Positions 36,032 to 44,131 of a stretch of 64,000 nucleotides of DNA are shown piece after piece. A program made the translations under genes and the position numbers. The stretch lies in NCBI RefSeq assembly GCF_019311235.1, contig NZ_JAHWDF010000005.1, positions 62,001 through 126,000 of the forward strand, in the 5' to 3' direction. The notes beneath the pieces were generated by a model, which was not told the origin of the DNA, searched no databases, and worked only from the letters and a program-made list of their open reading frames with translations. Position 1 is the stretch's first letter; each line of letters opens with the position of its first letter. The stretch is from Mesonia aestuariivivens (GTDB lineage Bacteria > Bacteroidota > Bacteroidia > Flavobacteriales > Flavobacteriaceae).

Positions 36032-36463
36032 ATGAGTTTAGAAAAAGTATTAGCTATTTCAGGAAAACCGGGATTGTATGAATTAAAAGCACAAACCCGC
36101 GGTGGTTTTGTAGCAGAATCATTAGCAGATCGCAAAAAAATATCGGTAAATGTACGTCACAATGTAAGCATGCTTAGTGAAATTGCAATGTACACTTATA
36201 CAGAAGAAGTTCCTTTAAGAGCAGTTTTTGAGAAAATTTCAGAAAAAGAAGATGGTAAAGAAACTATTAACCATAAAGAATCTAAAGTTAAATTAGAAGC
36301 ATATTTCAAAGAAGTCTTACCAGATTACGATGAAGATCGCGTGTATTCTAGCGATATTAAAAAAGTATTTCAATGGTATAATATTTTGGTAAAAGCAGGA
36401 ATAACAGATTTCTCAGAACCAAAAGAAGAAGAGAAAAAAGAAGTTTCTTCAGAAGAAGAATAA
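36032..36463 (+). CDS. DUF5606 family protein
   Basis: This 143-residue soluble protein matches DUF5606, a family restricted mainly to Bacteroidota and usually found next to def. The N-terminus (LEKVLAISGKPGLYELKAQTRGGFVAESL) looks like a small SH3/Tudor-like barrel, the middle (about 75-120) is helical with YDEDRVYSSDIKKVFQWYN, and the C-terminal 20 residues are a K/E-rich tail. No function is known; the constant link to def and ruvX hints at a translation- or ribosome-related job. It ends at a clear terminator. Confidence 0.8.
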   Translation: MSLEKVLAISGKPGLYELKAQTRGGFVAESLADRKKISVNVRHNVSMLSEIAMYTYTEEVPLRAVFEKISEKEDGKETINHKESKVKLEAYFKEVLPDYDEDRVYSSDIKKVFQWYNILVKAGITDFSEPKEEEKKEVSSEEE

Positions 36464-36482
36464 ATACTTAAAAAAACAGATT

Positions 36483-36510
36483 AGCCTTGTAATTTTTACA
36501 GGGCTTTTTT
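36483..36510 (+). terminator. Terminator of the ruvX-def-DUF5606 run
   Basis: AGCCTTGTAA (36483-36492) pairs with TTACAGGGCT (36496-36505) with one G-T wobble, followed by T6. It lies 20 bases after the DUF5606 stop and directly before the second copy of the interspersed element. Confidence 0.78.
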
Positions 36511-36513
36511 ATG

Positions 36514-36623
36514 GCAAGACCCTATCGGGTCGGGCTATTCGCTATATCTTTTTTGCATGTAACCTAGAACATATAGAAAGGTCTTTATTAAGCAAAAAAG
36601 GATGCCGCTGCTATCCCTCTTGC
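36514..36623 (+). repeat. Interspersed palindromic element, copy 2 (110 nt)
   Basis: The two arms match copy 1 (22817-22932) with one mismatch in the left 32 nt and three in the right 34 nt. The 35-nt core between them has the same length as in copy 1 but no visible similarity. The ends GCAAGA (36514-36519) and TCTTGC (36618-36623) pair, where copy 1 has GCATT/AATGC, so pairing is kept while sequence changes. It is followed (36669-36683) by a small separate palindrome GATTCC-GAA-GGAATC. This copy lies on the coding strand of its neighbours, copy 1 on the opposite one, so the element is not tied to transcription direction. Confidence 0.82.
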
Positions 36624-36741
36624 AAAAACTCATCAAAAACTCCATCCCGAACTATAAATTAACGATGAGATTCCGAAGGAATCGAGTAAACCCTAAATTC
36701 TATTCAATAAATCGTACTTTTAAACTTCCAAAACAAAACTC

Positions 36742-37515
36742 ATGAATTCTAGAAAAAACCAATTACAAGCCTTTGATCGATTATTAACCATTATGGATGA
36801 ACTTCGTGAGAAATGCCCTTGGGATCGTAAGCAAACCATGGAAACACTTCGACCTTTAACCATAGAGGAAGTTTACGAAATGGGCGATGCTATTTTAGAT
36901 AACGATCTAGAAGAGGTAAAAAAAGAATTAGGTGATGTACTGTTGCATTTGGTTTTTTATGCTAAAATAGGGAGTGAAAAAAAGAGTTTCGATATTGCCG
37001 ATGTAATCAATAGTCTTTGCGAAAAACTAATTTCTCGTCATCCTCATATTTATGGTGATGTTGAGGTAGAAGATGAAGAAGAAGTAAAAAAGAATTGGGA
37101 AAACTTAAAACTAAAAGAAGGAAAAAAAAGTGTTTTAGAAGGCGTGCCGCGTTCGTTACCAGCCTTAGTAAAAGCAAGCCGAATTCAAGATAAAGTTGCC
37201 GGAGTAGGATTTGATTGGGAAGAACCGCAGCAAGTTTTTGAAAAAGTAAAGGAAGAACTAAATGAACTTCAACATGAGGTGAATACTCAAAATCAAGATT
37301 TAATAGAAGCTGAGTTTGGAGACGTACTTTTTTCTATGATTAATTACGCCAGATTTTTAAAAGTAAATCCAGAAAATGCCTTAGAGCGAACTAATAAAAA
37401 ATTCATATCACGATTTCAGTATTTAGAAGAAAAAGCTAAAGAAAACAACAAATCGCTTAAAGAAATGACTTTAGAAGAAATGGATATTTTCTGGGAAGAA
37501 GCGAAAAGAAAATAA
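36742..37515 (+). CDS. mazG: Nucleoside triphosphate pyrophosphohydrolase MazG
   Basis: MazG breaks down (deoxy)nucleoside triphosphates to the monophosphate and pyrophosphate, clearing non-canonical nucleotides and, in E. coli, affecting ppGpp. The 257-residue protein has two all-helical MazG domains. The first carries CPWDRKQTMETLRPLTIEE and the metal-binding acids of EExxE-type helices (TIEEVYEMGD, KELGDVLLHLVFY); the second has KVKEELNELQHE and EAEFGDVLFSMINYARF. It starts at ATG 36742, 118 bases after the repeat element, with TACTTTTA (36714-36721) as a near match to the -7 box. Confidence 0.95.
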   Translation: MNSRKNQLQAFDRLLTIMDELREKCPWDRKQTMETLRPLTIEEVYEMGDAILDNDLEEVKKELGDVLLHLVFYAKIGSEKKSFDIADVINSLCEKLISRHPHIYGDVEVEDEEEVKKNWENLKLKEGKKSVLEGVPRSLPALVKASRIQDKVAGVGFDWEEPQQVFEKVKEELNELQHEVNTQNQDLIEAEFGDVLFSMINYARFLKVNPENALERTNKKFISRFQYLEEKAKENNKSLKEMTLEEMDIFWEEAKRK

Positions 37516-37550
37516 ATATATTATAAAGTAGTTCGAGAAGATGTAATTTT

Positions 37551-37584
37551 GCTAACAGCTAACAGCTAACAGCTAACAGCTAAC
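37551..37584. repeat. Tandem 7-bp repeat (GCTAACA), 4.9 units
   Basis: The unit GCTAACA is repeated four full times plus six bases without mismatch. From 37566 it lies inside the 3' end of the esterase gene on the minus strand, where it supplies the last codons and the stop. Confidence 0.9.
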
Positions 37585-38213
37585 TGTTCAATCAATTCTG
37601 TATTAACTACGTGCTTTCCTTCAAACGGAACAATTCTAAGTTGATCGCCAAACATATCTTTAGCTCGTTTGGTTTCTTGGGTAATTCTATCTTCAGTTAA
37701 ATATTCATCTTCTGTACCATACCACAGTTCAACATTTGTGTCTTTTAAAAATTCAAAATCTTTTGGGGTGAGTTCTTTTGAGATGGAACCAGAGTGAATT
37801 ACTAGTGTATCACAGGATAATTTTCTAGAAGCCATCCATCGCATAATGACCGAAACGCCTTGTGAAAATCCTATTAAAATTAAGCGTTTATCATTAGGTA
37901 TTTTTTCTGCTTCCAAAACAGAGTCTAAATAATTTAAGACATTTTCAGTTTCTTGTTGTGTTTCTTCTTTGGTTAACCAACTTGCTCCCACATGTTTAAA
38001 ATCAGATTTTTGATAATATTTAGACGGTGCTTGCGGAGCGATTACGTAATTTTCTTCAGCATTTAATCCATTAAAATATCTTATAAAATACCGACTTAAA
38101 AATCCTAGTCCGTGACAACAAAACCAAACATTTTTAGTAGTTGAGTTTAACTTATTTATGGTAGAATAAGAATTGGTGGTTTGGTAAGAAACCTTTTTTT
38201 CTTGGGTCGCCAT
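37566..38213 (-). CDS. Alpha/beta hydrolase (phospholipase/carboxylesterase type)
   Basis: A 215-residue soluble alpha/beta hydrolase. The nucleophile elbow is GFSQG (serine near residue 116) in LILIGFSQGVSVIMRWMA; the oxyanion strand is WFCCHGLG near residue 32; the acid is probably in YGTEDEYLTEDR and the histidine in FEGKHVV. This is the pattern of the phospholipase/carboxylesterase (YpfH/YvaK-like) group. Substrate unknown. The last codons (L-A-V-S-C-stop) are written by a 7-bp tandem repeat, so gain or loss of one unit would change the tail and the stop. It starts at ATG 38213 and is convergent with mazG. Confidence 0.8.
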   Translation of the reverse strand: MATQEKKVSYQTTNSYSTINKLNSTTKNVWFCCHGLGFLSRYFIRYFNGLNAEENYVIAPQAPSKYYQKSDFKHVGASWLTKEETQQETENVLNYLDSVLEAEKIPNDKRLILIGFSQGVSVIMRWMASRKLSCDTLVIHSGSISKELTPKDFEFLKDTNVELWYGTEDEYLTEDRITQETKRAKDMFGDQLRIVPFEGKHVVNTELIEQLAVSC

Positions 38214-38301
38214 GTAGTAGGTATTTTGTATTTTTACAATTGAATAAAATTAAAATAACTTCTCGTAAGATCAATAAAATCTTATGCTTTTCTCATAAAA
38301 A

Positions 38302-38727
38302 ATGAAACACTCTAAAGAAGAAATATTAGCGGGTTGTGCAAAAATGTGTAAGAACACTTTAATGGAAACCTTAGCTATAGAATTTATAGATGTAGGCGAA
38401 GATTTTCTCATCGCAAAAATGCCAGTTACACCTAAAGTACATCAGCCTGATGGTGTTCTACATGGTGGCGCTATGGTTGCATTGGCAGAAAGTGTGGGCA
38501 GTGCAGCGAGTTTTATTTTTTTAGATGGAGCGCATTTTTACATTCGTGGGATTGAGATTTCTGCTAATCACGTAAAAAGTATCGCTAGTGGCGAAGTATT
38601 TGCACGTGCAGAATTTATTCATAAAGGGAGGACTACCCAGGTTTGGGATATTAAAATTAGAGATGTAGAAGATAATTTAATATCTGCCGTAAAACTAACC
38701 ACCATCGCATTACCTAAGAAACAGTAA
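38302..38727 (+). CDS. PaaI-type hotdog thioesterase, probable DHNA-CoA thioesterase
   Basis: A 141-residue hotdog-fold thioesterase of the PaaI group. The marks are VHQPDGVLHGGAMVALAESVGSAAS, with H-G-G and the catalytic acid E in the central helix, and the GIEISANHVKS strand. Because it lies just upstream of menF and menD, it most likely releases 1,4-dihydroxy-2-naphthoate from its CoA ester in menaquinone synthesis, the role of MenI elsewhere. That role rests on context. A weak hairpin (CCTAAGA / TCTTAGG, 38713-38736) overlaps the stop codon. Confidence 0.8.
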   Translation: MKHSKEEILAGCAKMCKNTLMETLAIEFIDVGEDFLIAKMPVTPKVHQPDGVLHGGAMVALAESVGSAASFIFLDGAHFYIRGIEISANHVKSIASGEVFARAEFIHKGRTTQVWDIKIRDVEDNLISAVKLTTIALPKKQ

Positions 38728-38822
38728 AATCTTAGGTTTATGCTGAGGTAATCTAATTTTAAATTAGTTTTTTATTCGTTTGATTTCGAGCGGAGTCGAG
38801 AACTTTTCAATTTTAAAAATTA

Positions 38823-39947
38823 ATGAACTTACTCAAATATTTTCAACAGTTACAAGAACAGTTAGAAGCAAAATTGCCATTTGTAACGTATCGCCATCCC
38901 AATTCAGATGAACTTCAGTTTCAACTTCAGCAAGAAAAAAAACTAGAATATTTAAATAATTTTCAGCAAGAAGGTTTTGTGTTTGCACCGTTCGACAATC
39001 AACAGCAGACTATTTTTTTCAATAGAAAAATAGCAGATTTTAAGAGGTTGAAATTTAATATTGAAGAAATAGAATTGAAAACTTCAACTTCAATAGCAAC
39101 ATTTGAAACCAGACTGCAACAGAAAAAAGGTCATGAAAATTTAGTCAACAAAGGTATTCTGGCAATTAAAAATTCAGTTTTAGAAAAAGTAGTACTTTCA
39201 AGAAAGCAGGAAATAATTATTGACTCTCAACCCATTGAATACTTTAAACGATTACTGAAAAATTATCCTTCGGCTTTTGTGTATTGTTGGTACCATCCGC
39301 AAGTAGGTTTATGGTTGGCAGCTACACCAGAGACTTTAATAAAAACTCAGAACAACCGTTTTAAAACCATGGCATTAGCAGGAACGCAAGCGTTTAACGC
39401 AAATACAGAAGTTGAATGGGGAGAAAAAGAGAAAGAAGAGCAAGCTATTGTTACGAGAACTATCGAAAGCGGATTAAAAGAAATTAAGGGAATAGAACGT
39501 TTACAACTTTCACCTGTACAAACGCATCGAGCTGGAAATGTTGTGCATTTAAAAACAGATCTAACTGGTGTTTTTCAAAAAGATAGTTTAGAAGAAATAG
39601 TAAAAAAACTGCATCCAACACCCGCAGTTTGTGGTTTACCAAAAGCGATAGCGAAAGATTTTATCTTAAAAGAAGAACGCTACGAACGTGAGTTTTATTC
39701 GGGATATTTAGGAGAGCTTAATATTCAGGTAGAGAAACCTAGAAACACAAGAAAACGAAATGTAGAAAATTCTGCTTTCAACTTAATCGAGCGACAATCA
39801 AATTTATATGTGAATTTGCGTTGCATGCAATTAGTTGAAAAAAAAGTATTTCTATATGTTGGAGGCGGTATTACCAAAGACTCTAACCCGACAGCCGAGT
39901 GGGAAGAAACAGTCCGGAAAGCAGAAACTATGCAGAAAGTTTTATAA
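38823..39947 (+). CDS. menF: Isochorismate synthase
   Basis: The enzyme converts chorismate to isochorismate, the entry to menaquinone synthesis. It has 374 residues in one chorismate-binding domain, with KVVLSRK (near 120), ATPETL, TMALAGTQ, the HPTPAVCGLPK stretch with its metal-side residues, EREFYSGYLGEL, RCMQL and YVGGGITKDSNPTAEWEE. A salicylate- or siderophore-type role (entC) is possible by family but menD directly follows, so a menaquinone role is favoured. The 5' leader holds the short sequence TCGAGCGGAGTCGAG (38787-38800 region). Confidence 0.93.
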   Translation: MNLLKYFQQLQEQLEAKLPFVTYRHPNSDELQFQLQQEKKLEYLNNFQQEGFVFAPFDNQQQTIFFNRKIADFKRLKFNIEEIELKTSTSIATFETRLQQKKGHENLVNKGILAIKNSVLEKVVLSRKQEIIIDSQPIEYFKRLLKNYPSAFVYCWYHPQVGLWLAATPETLIKTQNNRFKTMALAGTQAFNANTEVEWGEKEKEEQAIVTRTIESGLKEIKGIERLQLSPVQTHRAGNVVHLKTDLTGVFQKDSLEEIVKKLHPTPAVCGLPKAIAKDFILKEERYEREFYSGYLGELNIQVEKPRNTRKRNVENSAFNLIERQSNLYVNLRCMQLVEKKVFLYVGGGITKDSNPTAEWEETVRKAETMQKVL

Positions 39948-40087
39948 AACATTAAGGCAAACATGTGTAATTGCTTTAAAATTAATTTAGCTAGCAATCA
40001 CTAATCAAATTCATAAATCTTCAAATTTTCAATCCATAAAAGTCAGTTTTTAGCTGTATTTTTGTTGTAGAAAATTCAACTTAACTT

Positions 40088-41830
40088 ATGCAATATTCTA
40101 GCATACCGCTTGCGCAATCTATAACTTTATTATGTTTATCTAAAGGAATAAAACACGTGGTGATTTCACCAGGATCACGAAATGCGCCATTAACCATTAG
40201 CTTTTCTAATCATCCAGATATAGAAGCTTATAGCGTTGTAGATGAGCGTTCTGCTGCTTTTTTTGCTTTAGGTTTAGCACAACAATTGAAAGAACCCGTA
40301 GCCTTGTGTTGTTCGTCAGGGAGTGCGCTGTTAAATTATTACCCTGCTATTGCAGAAGCATATTATAGTGATGTACCCTTGGTGGTAATTTCTGCAGATC
40401 GCCCCGTAGAGCGTATTGATATTGGTGATGGACAAACTATTCGACAAAAAAATGTGTATCAAAATCATATTTTATATTCGGCTAATTTATATTCTGAATT
40501 AGTGTTAGAAGAAGCTGTACCTATCGATCCTAAATTAAAGCAAAAGCTTTTTGAAGCGCAAAAGCACAATGAGCGTGAAATTAATTTAGCGTTAAATATG
40601 GCTATAGAGCAAAATGGACCAGTGCATGTTAATGCCCCGTTTTATGAACCATTATATCAGTTAGTAGAAAAATCAAGCGTAGCTCCGTTAAGTATAGAAC
40701 CTATTCGTGAGCCTAAAACCACGACAAAAAAAGCATTACAACCTTATGCTGAAATTTGGAATAAAGCGAAAAAGAAATTAGTTTTAGTAGGGGTGAACAA
40801 ACCCAACGCAGTAGAACAAGCATATTTAGATTGGTTGGCAGAAGATCCTTCGGTTTTAGTATTTACAGAGACCACTTCTAATTTACACCATGAAAAATTT
40901 ATTACTAGAATAGATAAATTAATAGCTCCAATTGAAGCTTCAACTAATAAAGAAAATGAATTTCAGCAATTACAACCAGACCTATTATTAACTTTTGGCG
41001 GATTAATTATTTCTAAAAAAATAAAAGCTTTTTTAAGAACTTACCAACCAAAGCATCATTGGCATGTAGATGCCAAAAAAGCTTTTGATACTTTTTTCTG
41101 TTTGAACAAACATTTTGATGTGAATGTGAATGAATTTTTTAATAAGTTTAGTAAAATTGTAACTCCTGTAGAAAGTAACTATCGAGACCAATGGCTCGAG
41201 GTTAATGCCCAGCGTGATGTGCATCATGATAAATACATGGAAGAAATTCCGTTTTGTGATTTAAAAGCTTTTCGTCAAGTTTTACAGCAGATGCCCGAAG
41301 AGCAAGTAGTACATCTTTCTAACAGTAGTGTGGTACGTTATGCGCAATTATTTAGACTTAGCCCAAGCTTGCAAGTCTATTGTAATAGAGGTACGAGTGG
41401 TATAGATGGCAGTTCTTCTACAGCAGTTGGTGCTTCGGTAAGAGCAAATTTTCCCACAACATTAATTACTGGTGATATTAGTTTTCTTTATGATAGTAAT
41501 GCGTTGTGGAATAATTATATACCCAAATCTTTTAGAATTATAATTATCAATAATCAAGGAGGCGGAATTTTTAGAATTTTACCGGGAGCAAAAGAGGCAG
41601 CACATTTTTCAACTTTCTTTGAAACAACACATAACTTAAGAGCAAATCATCTAGCTGAAATGTATAATTTTTCTTATCAAGCAGCTACCGATGAAAAAAG
41701 TTTAAAAAATGAATTAATTCCTTTTTATGCTGAAGGTGATCGGCCTAAAATCTTAGAAATTTTTACGCCACGTGAAGATAATGACCAGTACTTAAAAAAT
41801 TATTTTAAAGTTTTGCTGCCTGAAAGTTGA
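40088..41830 (+). CDS. menD: SEPHCHC synthase (menaquinone biosynthesis MenD)
   Basis: MenD is a thiamine-diphosphate enzyme that joins 2-oxoglutarate-derived succinic semialdehyde to isochorismate. At 580 residues it has the three ThDP domains: the opening VISPGSRNAPLTI and VVDERSAAFFALGLA, CCSSGSALLNYYPAIAEAYY, then near residue 440 RGTSGIDGSSSTAVGAS and the cofactor-binding ITGDISFLYDSNALWN followed by IIIINNQGGGIFRI. It starts at ATG 40088, 140 bases after menF. A TATTTTTG box at 40057-40064 is a possible -7 element, so it may have its own promoter. Confidence 0.96.
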   Translation: MQYSSIPLAQSITLLCLSKGIKHVVISPGSRNAPLTISFSNHPDIEAYSVVDERSAAFFALGLAQQLKEPVALCCSSGSALLNYYPAIAEAYYSDVPLVVISADRPVERIDIGDGQTIRQKNVYQNHILYSANLYSELVLEEAVPIDPKLKQKLFEAQKHNEREINLALNMAIEQNGPVHVNAPFYEPLYQLVEKSSVAPLSIEPIREPKTTTKKALQPYAEIWNKAKKKLVLVGVNKPNAVEQAYLDWLAEDPSVLVFTETTSNLHHEKFITRIDKLIAPIEASTNKENEFQQLQPDLLLTFGGLIISKKIKAFLRTYQPKHHWHVDAKKAFDTFFCLNKHFDVNVNEFFNKFSKIVTPVESNYRDQWLEVNAQRDVHHDKYMEEIPFCDLKAFRQVLQQMPEEQVVHLSNSSVVRYAQLFRLSPSLQVYCNRGTSGIDGSSSTAVGASVRANFPTTLITGDISFLYDSNALWNNYIPKSFRIIIINNQGGGIFRILPGAKEAAHFSTFFETTHNLRANHLAEMYNFSYQAATDEKSLKNELIPFYAEGDRPKILEIFTPREDNDQYLKNYFKVLLPES

Positions 41831-41977
41831 TGTTTAAGATTTATTATTATTATTTATAGGTATTATTAATGAAAATTGTTTTAAAAATTTATTAAGGTAT
41901 TGTTATTTAGCTTATTAATAACAGTTTTGTTACTACGATTTATTTATATTCAGTTCAATTAAAAATCAAAAACTATT

Positions 41978-42316
41978 ATGAGTAAATTCGATGAGAAAGT
42001 AGGACAATACATAAAAGATGTAAATAATATAGAAGATTAACCTGATGTAGATTTGCTAAGAAAAATTACAAAAAGTATGGGGCCTTCAATTTACAATGAC
42101 GATGCTAGTATTGTTGCTTCTTCAGATAAAGCAGAATTAGATCGCGTTAGAAAAAACTTTTTGGTAGGTAAATTAGGTCTTGATGATACAGATGAATTAA
42201 ATGTAGGAATAAATGCGGTAATTGAAAAGTACGGAAAGTCTAATAGAAATAAACATAGGGTTGTAGTCTATTATTTACTTACTAAATACAATAATAAAGA
42301 AGAGTACTTTAAGTAG
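41978..42316 (+). pseudogene. DUF2853 family gene with in-frame stop at codon 21
   Basis: The frame from ATG 41978 reads MSKFDEKVGQYIKDVNNIED, then TAA at 42038-42040, then PDVDLLRKITKSMGPSIYND and on to a natural end at 42316. Joined, these 112 codons match DUF2853 (typical marks GPSIYN, the SSDKAELDRVRKNFLVGKLGL stretch, SNRNKHRVVVYYLL) over the whole length. Relatives I recall have lysine or glutamate codons about here, so a single base change would create TAA. The remaining frame is fully open, suggesting a recent event or a sequencing error. A TTG at 42053 could allow an 87-residue product missing the first helix. DUF2853 members are small cytoplasmic proteins of unknown function, often close to menD in this family. 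Confidence 0.75.
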
Positions 42317-42331
42317 AATGATATAAAGTGC

Positions 42332-42400
42332 TGCCCAAAAAGAAAAATTAAATATTTTAGGAGTAATCATTTAAAAGTATTTCTTTTTGGGCATTTTTGT
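42332..42400 (+). terminator. Terminator after the DUF2853 gene
   Basis: TGCCCAAAAAGAAA (42332-42345) and TTTCTTTTTGGGCA (42380-42393) are perfect 14-bp arms around a 34-base loop, followed by T5. The T run overlaps the -33 region of the next promoter. Confidence 0.75.
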
Positions 42401-42422
42401 GTTTTAAAAGCACGTATCTTTG
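42397..42422 (+). promoter_or_regulatory. Promoter of the CvfB-like gene
   Basis: TATCTTTG (42415-42422) is a perfect -7 box 18 bases before ATG 42441. A TTG at 42397-42399 is 15 bases upstream, a little closer than usual. A TTG inside the -7 box should not be taken as the start codon. Confidence 0.5.
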
Positions 42423-42440
42423 CAAACTAAATTTATAGTT

Positions 42441-43283
42441 ATGGTTAACATTGGAGAATATCATACTTTAACGATTGATCGTGATACACCACCGGGTCTT
42501 TTTTTAAAAGATGAAAGTGGAGATAAAGATAATGAAGTTTTATTACCAAATAAGTATAAGCCTGAAAATTTTGAAATAGGCGATGAGCTTGAGGTTTTTG
42601 TTTATTTAGATCACGATGAGCGCCCTGTAGCGACCACTTTAAAGCCGTATGTTCATTTAGATGAATTTGCTTTTTTAGAATGCGTAGATGTTACGAATAT
42701 GGGAGCTTTTTTAGATTGGGGATTAGAAAAACATCTTTTTGTCCCTTTTAAAGAACAAGCTTATCCCATGAAAGAGGGTGGTCACTATTTAATATTTTGT
42801 TATTTAGATGAAGACACGCAGCGTTTAGTTGCCTCTAGTAAAGTAAACCATTTCTTAGATAATACAGAGCTAACCGTAGAGCCTTATGAAAAGGTAAACC
42901 TTATTGTAACAAATAAAACAGATATTGGTTTTAACTTAATTGTGAATGAATTACATCAGGGTTTAGTTTACCATGATGATGTTTTTCAAGAGTTAAAAAC
43001 AGGAGATCAGGTTACAGGTTGGGTAAAGAAAACGAGAACAGACAACAAAATAGATGTTACACTTCAGCGTCCAGGGTATAGAAGTATAGAGCCTAATGCA
43101 GATGCGGTGATGAATGAGTTAGAAATGAAAAATGGTTTTTTACCACTAACAGATAAATCTACTCCAGAAGAAATTAAAGCCGAACTAGAAATGAGTAAAA
43201 AGAGCTTTAAAAAAGCAATAGGCATGCTTTATAAAAAACGACTTATTGCCATAGAAGAAGACGGGATTCATCTGGTCATGTAA
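42441..43283 (+). CDS. CvfB-like S1 RNA-binding protein
   Basis: A 280-residue protein built of three S1-like RNA-binding domains and a C-terminal winged-helix (GMLYKKRLIAIEEDGIHLV), the layout of CvfB (conserved virulence factor B, YitL in Bacillus). Marks are GEYHTLTIDRDTPPGLFL, VLLPNKYKP, the VTNMGAFLDWGLEKHLFVPFKEQ S1 core, and VTGWVKKTRTDNKIDVTLQRPG. The known member binds RNA; in Staphylococcus it affects virulence gene expression. The final codons overlap the convergent secreted-protein gene by 16 bases. Confidence 0.87.
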   Translation: MVNIGEYHTLTIDRDTPPGLFLKDESGDKDNEVLLPNKYKPENFEIGDELEVFVYLDHDERPVATTLKPYVHLDEFAFLECVDVTNMGAFLDWGLEKHLFVPFKEQAYPMKEGGHYLIFCYLDEDTQRLVASSKVNHFLDNTELTVEPYEKVNLIVTNKTDIGFNLIVNELHQGLVYHDDVFQELKTGDQVTGWVKKTRTDNKIDVTLQRPGYRSIEPNADAVMNELEMKNGFLPLTDKSTPEEIKAELEMSKKSFKKAIGMLYKKRLIAIEEDGIHLVM

Positions 43284-43813
43284 AAACCAAAATTGCTAGA
43301 GCGGTTATTTCTTCTACGTTGATAGGTGCGATAACCGCTGTTATAATAAGGATTAATAAGTGGTTGGCTTACATCTTTATAAACTTCATTTCTTATTCCT
43401 CCATCCGGAGTTCCTTGTCCGTAGTAATCTAAATTGAAATTTGTACGGTACTTAAAGTTTTCTCGGTTATTATAATATACTTGCACTTGACCGTTAATTT
43501 GCTCTAACTGTTTGGTTGGAAATTGCATATTAATAATTCCACTTTTTTGTTTCCAATGGTCTGATTGTGCAATTGCCATCATATTAATCTCTTTGTTTTT
43601 ACTTTCATCAAAAAGAGCTCCTTCTTGAACAGAAAATTTTCGCTGTTTTGGTCTTATGTAACCATCAAATTGGGAAATAGAAACTGCATTACCAGTATAT
43701 AAATCGGCACTTATGATAGATTGATTTATTGCAAAAATATTTGGATTCTTTAGTTCCTGAGCAAATCCAAAAGCAGAAAAACTTAATAGGAATAATAAAA
43801 GCTTAAACTTCAT
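43268..43813 (-). CDS. Secreted protein of unknown function (181 aa)
   Basis: I do not recognise a family. The protein starts MKFKLLLFLLSFSAFGFAQ, a Sec signal peptide cut after the AQ pair, and the mature part is beta-strand-like, rich in N, Q and Y, with no cysteine. The C-terminal 35 residues (PYYNSGYRTYQRRRNNRSS) are very basic and tyrosine-rich, which suits contact with nucleic acid, polyanions or the outer membrane. It carries no T9SS sorting domain. The gene is convergent with cvfB and overlaps it by 16 bases. A near -7 box TATCTTTA lies at 43840-43833. Confidence 0.65.
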   Translation of the reverse strand: MKFKLLLFLLSFSAFGFAQELKNPNIFAINQSIISADLYTGNAVSISQFDGYIRPKQRKFSVQEGALFDESKNKEINMMAIAQSDHWKQKSGIINMQFPTKQLEQINGQVQVYYNNRENFKYRTNFNLDYYGQGTPDGGIRNEVYKDVSQPLINPYYNSGYRTYQRRRNNRSSNFGFYMTR

Positions 43814-44131
43814 AGTAAAATTAATTTCAGCATAAAGATATCAAACATTATGCTAAAAAGATAATATTACATAACAATAGAAAAATCATCAATAATTTTT
43901 TAAATGAAAGGTAAAACTGGGAAGTAGTGTTATTGCTTTTGCTATATAAACAAATTTTAAAAAAATCAGTAAACTCAGTTTTTAAATAGAGACAGAAATT
44001 CCATTTTTTTGAAAAGAAGCTTATTTTATTCGACTTAAATTCAGAATTATTTGTTTACAGAATAGATGAGGGATTTCAATAATATTTCTTGTAAATTAAG
44101 AGATTTTGCAATCGAAAAAATAAAGTTACTT
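43814..44131. other. 318-base gap with no gene seen
   Basis: This AT-rich stretch holds the upstream region of the 181-aa gene (near -7 box 43840-43833) and the downstream region of the 116-aa gene. I find no stable hairpin, no convincing open frame and no known RNA. A 39-codon frame from ATG 44068 runs into the opposite-strand gene and looks random. Confidence 0.5.

Noticed and set aside
42420-42440. Upstream TTG start for the CvfB-like gene
   Set aside because: The TTG is part of the -7 box TATCTTTG, so the transcript begins after it; ATG 42441 gives the usual N-terminus.
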